DNA of 42,111 nucleotides from Gordonia soli NBRC 108243. GTDB lineage: Bacteria > Actinomycetota > Actinomycetes > Mycobacteriales > Mycobacteriaceae. Positions within the stretch are counted from its first letter, which is position 1, and each line of letters starts with the position of its first letter. The stretch covers positions 1 through 42,111 of the forward strand of contig NZ_BANX01000045.1 of assembly GCF_000334455.1 (NCBI RefSeq). Direction: 5' to 3'. Both the position numbers and the translations under genes were made by a program. Below the pieces are notes generated by a model, which saw nothing but the letters and a program-made list of their open reading frames with translations, searched no databases and was not told the DNA's origin. Positions 1 through 7,585 of this stretch are shown piece by piece.

Positions 1-260
1 GGTGCCGGTCGTCGCGCGGGGCGCGGCGGTTCCCGTCGCGGCCGATCGGCCCCGGGACTTGCCGACCACGCCTGGGGTGGCTCGTAACGAGCAGGCCCAC
101 CGCGACCGTCTCGGGGAGGTATTCCGCGCCGATCCGGGGGAGGGCCGGCGCGGTTCCCGGCATCTCGGGGAGGCACCCGACCAGCGCGGGGATCGCCACC
201 ACCGCGCTGCGGGGGAGGGCCACCGCGGCGTCGGAGGTAGGGCGGTTCCGGCTGGTTCAC
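1..260 (-). CDS. N-terminal part of a Pro/Arg/Gly-rich protein, cut by the window edge
   Basis: Reading the minus strand from a GTG at 260 gives an open frame to the window edge, starting MNQPEPPYLRRRGG and continuing as a Pro/Arg/Gly-rich sequence with repeated PPR and PPP blocks (about 86 residues visible). Such disordered basic tails precede the membrane anchor in many mycobacterial envelope proteins, for example LytR-CpsA-Psr proteins or penicillin-binding proteins, but no anchor or catalytic domain is visible. It lies 63 bp downstream of the CPBP gene in the same direction. The start is weakly supported: GATGAG lies immediately before the GTG. A plus-strand frame is also open here, so the strand is inferred from the ordered composition and operon direction only. 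Confidence 0.45.
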   Translation of the reverse strand, partial: MNQPEPPYLRRRGGPPPQRGGGDPRAGRVPPRDAGNRAGPPPDRRGIPPRDGRGGPARYEPPQAWSASPGADRPRREPPRPARRPA

Positions 261-323
261 CTCATCAAATGTACGCAGTCACCGCCGGCGGACCCGTTCG
301 ACCGGCCGACGCCGGGTGGACGA

Positions 324-1130
324 TCATCGCAGCCAGGACAGGTGATCGCCGATCAACGCGTATCCCACGAAGGCGACGATGTCGATCACCGCGTGTGCGA
401 TCACGAGCGGCCAGACCCGGTTGGTGACCTGGAAGAACCGGCCGAAGACGAGCCCCATGGCCAGGTTCCCGACACCACCGCCGACGCCTTGGTAGAGGTG
501 ATAGCCCCCGCGCAGAACCGCGCTGGCCAGCAGTGACCCGTTCTCGGACGCGCCGAGCTGCCGTAGCCGGGTGATGAAATACGCCACCACGATGACCTCT
601 TCGGCCGCTGCGTTGCCGATCGCGATGAGGATGAGGACCGGCCAGCGCCACCAGATGCCGTCGACCTCGCTGGGGACCAGATGGGCGTTGACGCCGACCG
701 CGCGGGCCGCCGCGACCAGCGCCAGACCCGGTAGACCGATGAGAGCGGCCAAGCCGAGTCCGACCGGTACATCCCTGGGCGTCCATCGGCCCAGGCCGAC
801 ACGTGACAGCCCGATGCCGCTGCGCCAGAGCAAATAGATGCCGAGGGCGGCGATGGCGAGGAGTCGGACGCCGCTCATCAGCTGGCGGACGAAGTCGATC
901 GCGCCGAGATCCGAACGACTGGGGTTGAGCGCGACCGTCTGCGACGCGATCCCTGCGCCTAGCTGCGCCTCGAGCAGTGCCAACGCAGCCGAGATGGCCG
1001 AGAAACCGAAGGTGAGAACGGCGACGATCGCCAGCTCGACGATGATCCCGCGTCGCTCGCGCGGGTCGGTGACCACTGACGGGTGGTCGGGTCGGGACGG
1101 CCGCAGGATGCGACCGGCGAGCGACGTCAT
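324..1130 (-). CDS. CPBP (CAAX protease/Abi) family intramembrane metalloprotease
   Basis: This 268-residue polytopic membrane protein carries the three CPBP signatures: a Glu pair at 177-178 (AAEEVIVV), His211 in GGYHLYQG and His246 in IAHAVID. Family members are intramembrane proteases related to type II CAAX prenyl endopeptidases; bacterial substrates are mostly unknown. Hydrophobic segments lie near residues 30-53, 86-102, 122-145, 163-186, 217-234 and 240-260. The Arg usually found a few residues after the Glu pair (EExxxR) is absent here, with the next Arg at 188. The ATG at 1130 gives the family-like length; upstream in-frame sequence to 1547 is Arg-rich and overlaps the neighbouring gene, so it was not used. 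Confidence 0.85.
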   Translation of the reverse strand: MTSLAGRILRPSRPDHPSVVTDPRERRGIIVELAIVAVLTFGFSAISAALALLEAQLGAGIASQTVALNPSRSDLGAIDFVRQLMSGVRLLAIAALGIYLLWRSGIGLSRVGLGRWTPRDVPVGLGLAALIGLPGLALVAAARAVGVNAHLVPSEVDGIWWRWPVLILIAIGNAAAEEVIVVAYFITRLRQLGASENGSLLASAVLRGGYHLYQGVGGGVGNLAMGLVFGRFFQVTNRVWPLVIAHAVIDIVAFVGYALIGDHLSWLR

Positions 1131-1189
1131 GGGCTCAGCGTACGGAGTCGGCGGCGCCCGATCGCGCGGCCTGCGGGCGGCGGTGACGG

Positions 1190-1945
1190 TCAGTCGGGGA
1201 GGCTGTTGATGAACGGGCAGCCGGCGAGGCTGCGCAGCGCCGCGGACAGCTCGTAGACGTCGGTCACGGGGTTGGGGAACGGCAGCCGGACGTCGGAGTC
1301 GCCGCTCGAGCCCTCCACACGGAAGCGGATGCCGAAGCGATCGAGTCCGAGGGGACGGACGCGGCCCTGGCGCAGGTGCCGCGGCAGCTTGCGGGCGAGT
1401 TGCCCGACGACGTCGGCGTGATCGGAGTCGAGGTGCGAGATCCAGTCGTTCTCGTACTCCCAGAACGGGTCGGGCAGGGCGCCGGCGAGGTCGGTCGCCG
1501 ACACCGAGGCCGCACCCGAACCGGTTGCGATGACCGCACTGGCGCACTGCAGCCGCAGGAGCGAGAAGCCGTGGCCGATGTCGAGGAGGCCGCCGTCGGG
1601 GTGTTCGGTGGCGATCTCGACGGCGAGGTCACGTTCGAGGTCGGTGGGCACGGCGTGGAGCGTCCCGTGCAGCCAGATGAGCGAACGGACGCGCTCTCGC
1701 AGGTCGATCGGCGCGCAGTCGGTGATCTCGAGCATGGCGGGCAGACCATCGGCCGACGCGATCGCCAGGCGGATCGCCTCGCAGTCGGTCGGGACCAGCA
1801 CGAAGGCCTGGGACTCGAAGAGATGGACCACGCTGACCGGGGTGGCCTCGGTCCCCTCGACCGCGAGCATCGCATCCGTGACCCGCCGACAAGCCGTCTG
1901 GATCAACTCGGCGTCAGACGGTCGATCGGTGACAACTCGGGTCAT
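1190..1945 (-). CDS. DUF2470-type protein, Rv3839-like, probably iron regulated
   Basis: The product is a 251-residue soluble protein without signal peptide or membrane segment. Its C-terminal region (HLDSDHADVVGQLAR, then RFGIRFRVEG) resembles the DUF2470 domain, which is related to the FMN-binding split barrel of HugZ-type haem-degrading proteins. The location beside a divergent pheA matches Rv3839 next to pheA (Rv3838c) in M. tuberculosis; I recall Rv3839 being reported as IdeR-controlled. A near-consensus IdeR/DtxR box lies 54 bp before the start. A role in iron or haem handling is therefore likely, but the reaction is unknown. The ATG at 1945 was preferred over 1981 because the extra residues are Arg-rich and unlike the family. 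Confidence 0.8.
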   Translation of the reverse strand: MTRVVTDRPSDAELIQTACRRVTDAMLAVEGTEATPVSVVHLFESQAFVLVPTDCEAIRLAIASADGLPAMLEITDCAPIDLRERVRSLIWLHGTLHAVPTDLERDLAVEIATEHPDGGLLDIGHGFSLLRLQCASAVIATGSGAASVSATDLAGALPDPFWEYENDWISHLDSDHADVVGQLARKLPRHLRQGRVRPLGLDRFGIRFRVEGSSGDSDVRLPFPNPVTDVYELSAALRSLAGCPFINSLPD

Positions 1946-1998
1946 TGCACGGCCTCTCGGGGTACTCGGTCGGTGACGCACGTTACGCTCGTCGTTGT

Positions 1999-2017
1999 GT
2001 AGGTAACCCTAACCTAA
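1999..2017. promoter_or_regulatory. IdeR/DtxR-type iron box
   Basis: The 19-mer GTAGGTAACCCTAACCTAA matches the DtxR/IdeR consensus TTAGGTTAGSCTAACCTAA at 16 of 19 positions, with a perfect right half (CTAACCTAA). It lies between the divergent DUF2470 gene (start 1945) and pheA (start 2116), nearer the DUF2470 gene. IdeR with Fe2+ would repress from such a site. Binding itself is inferred. Confidence 0.8.
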
Positions 2018-2115
2018 ATCTGCGACCGATGACGCGTCAACGGTTCGAACGGCGCCGATTGCATCACGAGCCGTTGTCGACAGGTCTGTCGGACCCCGTC
2101 GACTAGGCTCTTGGG

Positions 2116-3084
2116 GTGTCCGTGATCGCGTACTTCGGTCCCGCGGGGACCTTCACCGAGATGGCGCTCGACGCGCTGGTGGCCGGTCGGGTGTCGGATC
2201 ACGACGGCGCGCCGCGAATCGTCGGCGAGGTCACCAAGGTGGCCGCTCCCGATCCCGCCTCCACCATCGATCTGGTCCGCTCCGGGCGTGCGGACTTCGC
2301 CTGTGTGCCGATCGAGAGTTCACTCGAGGGTTCTGTCCCCGCCACCATGGACGCGCTCGTGCCGTGGGAGAAGCCGGACGGTCACGTGCAGGTGTTCGCC
2401 GAGGCGACGCTCGACATCGCCTTCGCCATCGCGGCCGCGCGGCCGGTCCCCGCAGCGGAGATCCGCACCATCGCGGCCTACCCGGTCGCATCGGCCCAGG
2501 TGCGCCGGTCGGTCGAGGAGCTGTTCCCGCAGGCGTCGTTCCAGACCGCCTCGTCGAATGCCGGTGCGGCACACGACGTGGCGGAGGGGCGGGCCGATGC
2601 GGCCGTGACCACCCCGCTCGCCGCGCGACTGTCGGACCTGACGGTCCTCTTCGACGGCGTGTGCGACGCCGACGACGCGGTGACCCGGTTCCTGCTCGTC
2701 GGTAAGCCTGCCGCGCCACCGGCACGTACCGGTGCCGATCGCACCGCCGTGATCCTCGACCTGCCCAACGTCCCGGGCAGCCTGATGTCGGCGATGAACG
2801 AGTTCGCCTCCCGCGGAATCGATCTCACCCGCATCGAGTCACGTCCGCGCAACGATCGGGACTCCCGCCACGCGGTGACCGGGCTCTATCGCTTCTATCT
2901 CGACGCCGTCGGGCACATCGACGACGCTGCGGTGGGAGAAGCGTTGCGTGCTCTTCACCGCCGTGCCGAACGACTGGCGTTCCTCGGGTCGTGGCCATCG
3001 TTGCGGCCCACCGGATCGCCGCCACCGGACCATTCGGAGTCCGCCGCGTGGTTCGACGCGGTGCGAGCCGGCGGGGTCGGCTGA
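2116..3084 (+). CDS. pheA: Prephenate dehydratase
   Basis: PheA converts prephenate to phenylpyruvate, the committed step of phenylalanine synthesis. The 322-residue protein has the periplasmic-binding-protein-like catalytic domain (about 1-195), starting YFGPAGTF and ending with the catalytic Thr190-Arg191-Phe192 motif, followed by an ACT domain (about 210-290) with the ESRP motif at 241-244 that forms the phenylalanine feedback site. It is a monofunctional dehydratase without a chorismate mutase domain, as in mycobacteria. Translation starts at GTG. The stop overlaps the start of the next gene (TGATG), so the two are translationally coupled. No attenuator is evident in the short leader. Confidence 0.95.
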   Translation: MSVIAYFGPAGTFTEMALDALVAGRVSDHDGAPRIVGEVTKVAAPDPASTIDLVRSGRADFACVPIESSLEGSVPATMDALVPWEKPDGHVQVFAEATLDIAFAIAAARPVPAAEIRTIAAYPVASAQVRRSVEELFPQASFQTASSNAGAAHDVAEGRADAAVTTPLAARLSDLTVLFDGVCDADDAVTRFLLVGKPAAPPARTGADRTAVILDLPNVPGSLMSAMNEFASRGIDLTRIESRPRNDRDSRHAVTGLYRFYLDAVGHIDDAAVGEALRALHRRAERLAFLGSWPSLRPTGSPPPDHSESAAWFDAVRAGGVG

Positions 3085-3749
3085 TGGCCAGGTTGCACCT
3101 CGTCCGGCACGGTCAGACCACGTCCAACGTCTTGAAACGACTCGACACCGCGCTGCCGGGAGCGTCGCTCACCGATTTCGGAGCGCGCCAGGCCGCTCGG
3201 TTCGCACTCGAACAACCCCCACGCGGTGAGGTGGTGGTGGTCTCCTCGCTCGCGCGCCGCGCCCGCGAGACGGCAGCCCTGATCGGTTCGGTCTGGGGTG
3301 TGGAGGCCGGCACCGTCGACGGTGTCCACGAGGTCCAGGTCGGGGATCTCGAGGATCGCTGGGACTCCGACGCGCACGAGGTGTTCCGCACCGTGGTCGA
3401 CCGTTGGTACGGCGGTGAGCCCGACGTCGAGATCCCTGGTGGGGAGTCGTTGTCGCAGGTGCGGTCGAGGTTTCTACCGGTGATCGATGGGCTCGTGCGC
3501 GACCACCTTTCCGCCGACGATCCGCCCGACGTCTACCTGGTGAGTCACGGTGCCGCGATCCGTCTGGTCGCCGCCCACCTCGCCGGCATCGACGGCGAGT
3601 TCGCAGCGGCCACCCATCTGAACAATCTCGGCAGCATCGAACTCGATCTCGTCGACGGTCGATGGGAGTGCCGTCGGTGGGGAGCGGTATTCGCCCCGTT
3701 CGAGCCGCCGCAGGTCGACGAGCCTCTCGTCGTCGACCCGATGGGCTGA
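3084..3749 (+). CDS. Histidine phosphatase family protein (phosphoglycerate mutase-like, Rv3837c-like)
   Basis: The 221-residue protein has the branch-1 histidine phosphatase signature at its N-terminus (LVRHGQTTSN, with Arg8-His9) and the second catalytic His in VSHGAAIR. The fold covers the whole length and there is no signal peptide, so it is cytosolic. Members include phosphoglycerate mutases and many phosphatases of small phosphorylated metabolites; the substrate cannot be read from sequence. The ATG at 3084 overlaps the pheA stop by one base. From memory the same pheA-phosphatase pair occurs in M. tuberculosis (Rv3838c-Rv3837c), which suggests a conserved operon, though a role in aromatic metabolism is unproven. 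Confidence 0.9.
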   Translation: MARLHLVRHGQTTSNVLKRLDTALPGASLTDFGARQAARFALEQPPRGEVVVVSSLARRARETAALIGSVWGVEAGTVDGVHEVQVGDLEDRWDSDAHEVFRTVVDRWYGGEPDVEIPGGESLSQVRSRFLPVIDGLVRDHLSADDPPDVYLVSHGAAIRLVAAHLAGIDGEFAAATHLNNLGSIELDLVDGRWECRRWGAVFAPFEPPQVDEPLVVDPMG

Positions 3750-3756
3750 CCCCCGG

Positions 3757-3774
3757 CGCCGGAACAGGCCGGCG
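3757..3774. terminator. Possible bidirectional terminator hairpin
   Basis: CGCCGG and CCGGCG form a 6-bp perfect GC stem with a 6-base loop, between the stops of the convergent genes ending at 3749 and 3776. There is no clear T-run on either strand, which is common for actinobacterial terminators. Its position is the main support. Confidence 0.4.
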
Positions 3775-3775
3775 T

Positions 3776-4126
3776 CTACCCCCAGCCGTTGGCGTGCAGC
3801 CAGCGATCGTCGATGCCGAAGTGGTGGGCGATCTCGTGGATCACCGTCACGGCCACTTCCCGCACCACCTCGTCGCGGTCGTCGCACATCGACAGGATCG
3901 GCTCGCGATAGATGGTGATGGTGTCGGGCAGGAACCCGCCGTAGTCGTGATATCGCTCGGTCAACGCGACACCGGTGTAGAGCCCGAGGATGGTCGGCTC
4001 CTCCTCGTTGAACGGTTCCACCAGGATCACCACGTTGGTCATCGCGCTGGTCAGTTCCGAGGGAACGGTGTCGAGCGCGTCGGAGACGAGTCCGTCGAAC
4101 TCGTCGTCGGACATGATCACGGCCAT
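3776..4126 (-). CDS. Zincin-like metallopeptidase family protein (Rv3836-like)
   Basis: The 116-residue protein contains a zinc-binding HExxH motif (His97-Glu98, His101, in VIHEIAHHFG) followed by IDD, typical of the small zincin-like metallopeptidase family (possibly DUF1025/MMPL-type). It is soluble and short, so substrate and activity are unknown. It lies 4 bp downstream of the septum-formation gene on the same strand, indicating one transcript. The ATG at 4126 (MAVIMSDDEF) was chosen; MSDDEF at 4114 is also possible. Upstream in-frame sequence to 4207 is Arg/Pro-rich read-through of the neighbouring gene. Confidence 0.85.
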   Translation of the reverse strand: MAVIMSDDEFDGLVSDALDTVPSELTSAMTNVVILVEPFNEEEPTILGLYTGVALTERYHDYGGFLPDTITIYREPILSMCDDRDEVVREVAVTVIHEIAHHFGIDDRWLHANGWG

Positions 4127-4130
4127 CGGG

Positions 4131-5294
4131 TCAGCCCGCGGGGGCCGGCTCTTCGGCCGGGTTCGGGGCGATGCCCGGCGGCATCGGGACCGCCGTGGGC
4201 AGTGCACGACCGGGCGGTGCCGCGGGCGGCGGAACCGGGACCTTGCCGTTGATCAGCAGGGTCGACCGCGCGTCGCCCACCAGGGTGGCGAAACCACCGC
4301 GATCGGGCAGGCCCACGTAGCAGACGACCTTGCGACTCCCCGCCAACCAGCTGACCTCGCTGATGACCGACCACTGGACGTTCAACGTGGTCTTCTCGAG
4401 TTTGTCCTTGCCGCCGAGGAACCGCTCGGTCTGCACCGGGCACACCGACTGCAGGAAGGTGTTCTGGGCCGCGGCGCCGGGCCACGGCTTGCCCGACACC
4501 CGGTCGCCGAAGCGTGGCGCGAGGTCGACGATGCCGGTGGTCTGGAACGCGTGCTTCTCCGTGCAGTTGACCGGATAGGTCGGCTTGCGGTTCTCGTCGA
4601 TACCCACGCACGTCCCCGGGACCCACTGGAAGGACTGGTCCTGGTCGGCGACCCGGCCGGCGAACTGTTCCGGGAACCGGTCGGGGCCGGTCTGCTGGAT
4701 GCCGCAGCGGAGTTCGCGGGCACCCTTGTCCCACTGGTCCTTCGGCGGATACATGATACCGACGGAGAAACGGCCCTGCGGATCGAGCTTGCCCGCCAGG
4801 TAGTCGTCGACGATCACCGGGCACTGCTCGTTCCGGATCGACTCGAACCGCACCGGACCCGGATAGGGCGCCGCCTCACCGAACTCCGAACCCGGCAGGA
4901 GCTTGGTGTCGAGCTTCCCTGCCACCTCGAATCGGTGCTTGTCCTCGCAGGTGATCTTCTCCGGCGAGCCCGGGCGTCCCGCAGGCCAATCCAAGCAGTC
5001 GCCGGCGACCGACTGGGTGAATGCGTTCTGCACCAGCCGCTCGCTCTCGCCGATGCCGGTCCCGCCGACGCTGCCGGCGTCGTCGAATCCGCCGATCGCC
5101 CAGACCGCGGCACCGGCCACCAGCGCGCCGATGACGACGGCGGCCAGGACCACGCGGATCGGCTGGTCGAGGAGTCCGCGCAGTCGCCCGCCGACCCGTT
5201 GGTTGTGCTCGTGGTCGGTGTCATCGCGACGGCCGTCCGATCCCGGGTCGTGCTCGGGGCCGGGCGCCGGACGCCACTCGTCGTCGGAAGTCAT
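4131..5294 (-). CDS. Septum formation family membrane protein (Rv3835-like)
   Basis: This 387-residue protein has an acidic hydrophilic N-terminus, one membrane segment at about residues 41-66 and a long extracytoplasmic region. That region contains two copies of the Cys-containing septum-formation-type module: the first around CLDWPAG...TCEDKHRFEVAGK, the second around CVGIDEN...NCTEKHAFQTTG. A Pro/Ala-rich tail ends the protein. The paired motifs (C...C-x-(D/E)-KH-x-F) recur with the same spacing, suggesting an internal duplication. The family name comes from a domain model; direct proof of a role in division is limited. The start is uncertain: ATG at 5294 or 5303/5306, or GTG at 5324. It is divergent from the ankyrin gene. 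Confidence 0.85.
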   Translation of the reverse strand: MTSDDEWRPAPGPEHDPGSDGRRDDTDHEHNQRVGGRLRGLLDQPIRVVLAAVVIGALVAGAAVWAIGGFDDAGSVGGTGIGESERLVQNAFTQSVAGDCLDWPAGRPGSPEKITCEDKHRFEVAGKLDTKLLPGSEFGEAAPYPGPVRFESIRNEQCPVIVDDYLAGKLDPQGRFSVGIMYPPKDQWDKGARELRCGIQQTGPDRFPEQFAGRVADQDQSFQWVPGTCVGIDENRKPTYPVNCTEKHAFQTTGIVDLAPRFGDRVSGKPWPGAAAQNTFLQSVCPVQTERFLGGKDKLEKTTLNVQWSVISEVSWLAGSRKVVCYVGLPDRGGFATLVGDARSTLLINGKVPVPPPAAPPGRALPTAVPMPPGIAPNPAEEPAPAG

Positions 5295-5347
5295 CGCATC
5301 CATCATGCCTGTTGTGGCGGGCACGAAGTACCTACACTCTGCAGATC

Positions 5348-5755
5348 GTGAGCACGCACGAGCAGAACGATCCCGCCGACATCGACCCGGACGTCATCGA
5401 GCTGGCCACCCGGTTGTTCGACTTCGCCCGCAAGGGTGACCTCGAGTCGCTGCGCAGTCACCTCGATGCGGGTGTCCCGGTCGACCTGCGCAACCAGTCC
5501 GGCGACAGTCTGTTGATGCTGGCCGCCTACCACGGACACGCACCGATCGTGTCCCTGCTGGTCGGCAAGGGGGCCGATACCGGCTTGGAGAACGACAAGG
5601 GACAGACGCCGCTGGCCGGCGCAGTGTTCAAGGGCTACGACGACGTCGTGCGCGTCCTGGTCGAGGCCGGTGCCGACCCGCAGGCCGGCTTCCCGTCGGC
5701 GGACGAGGCGGCGCGCATGTTCGGGCGCGAGGACTACCTCCAGATCTGGTCCTGA
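5348..5755 (+). CDS. Ankyrin repeat protein
   Basis: The 135-residue soluble protein is built from about three ankyrin repeats: DLESLRSHLDAGVPVD, then GDSLLMLAAYHGHAPIVSLLV, then GQTPLAGAVFKGYDDVVRVLVEAGAD. An acidic N-terminal helix precedes them. Ankyrin repeats mediate protein contacts; no catalytic domain is present and the partner is unknown. The GTG at 5348 gives a sensible N-terminus (MSTHEQNDPADID). It starts only 53 bp from the divergent septum-formation gene (if that starts at 5294) and lies 148 bp upstream of serS. Confidence 0.85.
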   Translation: MSTHEQNDPADIDPDVIELATRLFDFARKGDLESLRSHLDAGVPVDLRNQSGDSLLMLAAYHGHAPIVSLLVGKGADTGLENDKGQTPLAGAVFKGYDDVVRVLVEAGADPQAGFPSADEAARMFGREDYLQIWS

Positions 5756-5903
5756 CCCGGACCCCGACCTCCACGGAGGGGACCGGGTCCCACTGATCAG
5801 GACGTCCCCGCGTCCGTTTCCGCGCGAGGATCGCATACCGCACAGCGAGCGCAGGGACATCGCGAACGGAAGGCGCACGGCGTCCTTTAGTAGGGTCGTC
5901 CTC

Positions 5904-7160
5904 GTGATCGACCTGAAGATTCTGCGTGAGGATCCGGATCTGGTTCGCGCGTCGCAGCGGAACCGCGGCGAGGACCCCGGACTCGTGGACACCTTGCTGG
6001 AGGCCGATGCGACGCGTCGTGCGGCGATCGTCGAGGCGGACTCCCTGCGTTCCGAGCAGAAGGGTCTCGGCAAGCTGGTCGGCAAGGCGCAGGGCGACGA
6101 GAAGCAGGAACTGCTGGGTAAGGGCAAGCAGCTCGCCGAGCAGGTGAAGGCGGCGGTCGCCCGCCAGAGTTCGGCGGACGAGGCCGCGCAGGCCGCGCAC
6201 CGGGCGATCTCGAACATCGTCGCCGACGGTGCGCCCGCAGGGGGCGAGGACGACTATGTGGTCCTCGAGCACGTCGGCGAGCCGCGCGCCATCGACGACC
6301 CCAAAGATCACCTCGAACTCGGCGAATCTCTCGGTCTCATCGACATGGAGCGCGGCGCCAAGGTGTCGGGGTCGCGCTTCTACTTCCTGACCGGACCGGG
6401 TGCGCTCCTGCAGCTGGGGCTGCTCAACATGGCGGCGCAGAAGGCCGTCGCCAACGGCTTCAGCCTGATGATCCCGCCGGTGCTGGTGCGCCCGGAGGTC
6501 ATGGGCGGCACCGGATTCCTGGGTTCGCACGCCGCGGAGGTCTACCACCTCGAAGAGGACGACCTGTATCTCGTCGGCACGTCGGAGGTACCGCTCGCCG
6601 GCTACCACATGGACGAGATCATCGATCTCTCCGACGGTCCGAAACGCTACGCCGGATGGTCGAGCTGTTTCCGGCGCGAAGCGGGCAGTTACGGCAAGGA
6701 CACCCGTGGCATCATCCGCGTGCACCAGTTCGACAAGATCGAGGGCTTCGTCTACTGCCGTCCCGAGGACGCCGAGGCCGAGCATCAACGCCTGCTCGGC
6801 TGGGAGAAGGAGATGCTCGGGGCGATCGACGTCCCGTATCGGGTCATCGACGTCGCCGGCGGAGATCTCGGGTCGTCGGCCGCGCGCAAGTTCGATTGTG
6901 AGGCTTGGGTTCCCACCCAGAACACCTATCGCGAGCTGACCTCGACGTCGAATTGCACGACATTCCAGGCGCGCCGGTTGTCGATCCGGTACCGCGACGA
7001 GAACGGCAAGCCGCAGACCGCCGCAACGCTCAACGGCACATTGGCGACCACCCGCTGGATCGTCGCAATCCTGGAGAACCACCAGCAGCCCGATGGATCG
7101 GTGCGGTTGCCCGCCGAACTCGCGCGCTTCGTGGGCACCGAGGTCCTCGAGCCGCGCTGA
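5904..7160 (+). CDS. serS: Seryl-tRNA synthetase
   Basis: SerS attaches serine to tRNA-Ser. The 418-residue protein has the N-terminal coiled-coil arm that binds the long variable arm of tRNA-Ser (about residues 27-100, rich in Glu/Lys/Ala), then the class II catalytic domain. Motif 2 is visible as SCFRREAGSYGKDTRG, with the TSEVPL serine-site segment before it and the motif 3 region LNGTLATTRWIVAILEN near the C-terminus. Length is normal for bacterial SerS. The GTG at 5904 starts MIDLKILREDPD, the canonical N-terminus. The order matches the M. tuberculosis Rv3835-serS neighbourhood as I recall it. Confidence 0.97.
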   Translation: MIDLKILREDPDLVRASQRNRGEDPGLVDTLLEADATRRAAIVEADSLRSEQKGLGKLVGKAQGDEKQELLGKGKQLAEQVKAAVARQSSADEAAQAAHRAISNIVADGAPAGGEDDYVVLEHVGEPRAIDDPKDHLELGESLGLIDMERGAKVSGSRFYFLTGPGALLQLGLLNMAAQKAVANGFSLMIPPVLVRPEVMGGTGFLGSHAAEVYHLEEDDLYLVGTSEVPLAGYHMDEIIDLSDGPKRYAGWSSCFRREAGSYGKDTRGIIRVHQFDKIEGFVYCRPEDAEAEHQRLLGWEKEMLGAIDVPYRVIDVAGGDLGSSAARKFDCEAWVPTQNTYRELTSTSNCTTFQARRLSIRYRDENGKPQTAATLNGTLATTRWIVAILENHQQPDGSVRLPAELARFVGTEVLEPR

Positions 7161-7184
7161 GGCGAGCGGTGCCACCTGTCGGTG

Positions 7185-7210
7185 CCGATCGGTACCGCCG
7201 ATCGGTACCG
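7185..7210 (+). repeat. Two perfect tandem copies of a 13-bp palindromic unit
   Basis: CCGATCGGTACCG occurs twice in a row (7185-7197 and 7198-7210), 24 bp after the serS stop. Each copy contains the self-complementary CCGATCGG and CGGTACCG, so the pair can fold as a hairpin with the two CCGATCGG arms and a 5-base loop. It may act as the serS terminator. Confidence 0.6.
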
Positions 7211-7257
7211 CCGACGAAGAGTCCGGAGTATTGTTCAGCGCTGACCCGGGCCAGTGG

Positions 7258-7413
7258 TCAGCGCCACACGGTGAGGGCTATGAGCAGCACGACACAGAAG
7301 AGCATGAAAGCCAACGCGGAGCGCAGATCCGGGCGGGGCTGGATGAGTTGATCCGATGTGTCCACATTGGATTCAGAACGCAGAACGGCGTCGTCGCGAC
7401 TCGGGCCGGTCAC
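7258..7413 (-). CDS. 51-residue single-pass membrane protein
   Basis: A GTG at 7413 is preceded by a good ribosome site (GAGGAG, 5 bp spacer). It opens a 51-residue protein: a charged N-terminal half followed by a C-terminal hydrophobic helix (ALAFMLFCVVLLIALTVW) ending in Arg. This is the layout of a small tail-anchored or single-pass protein. I do not recognise a family. It stands alone, convergent with serS and divergent from the gene at 7586. The longer frame to 7461 was not used because it has no better ribosome site. Confidence 0.6.
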   Translation of the reverse strand: MTGPSRDDAVLRSESNVDTSDQLIQPRPDLRSALAFMLFCVVLLIALTVWR

Positions 7414-7585
7414 GGCTGCTCCTCGAGAAAAGCGGTCTCGGAAGCCGAGACGATCGATCACTTACCGGAGAGTTGTAGCAGACGGTCCCCGGCTTGAAGA
7501 AATCGGTTTCGGATGTCCGACATGACCTGCTCGGACACGCACAGATCTGCGACCACGCGGCGACTCCGGCGCGGATACTGGGCAG

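Noticed and set aside
2..427. Plus-strand open frame at the left edge
   Set aside because: It runs into the CPBP gene antisense and looks random; the minus-strand Pro-rich frame is more credible, though weakly.
5756..5903. A T-box or other riboswitch before serS
   Set aside because: The 148-bp gap shows no T-box consensus or specifier stem, and actinobacterial serS is not usually controlled this way.
5628..7175. A 515-codon minus-strand frame opposite serS
   Set aside because: It has no recognisable domain and lies fully opposite an unmistakable SerS.
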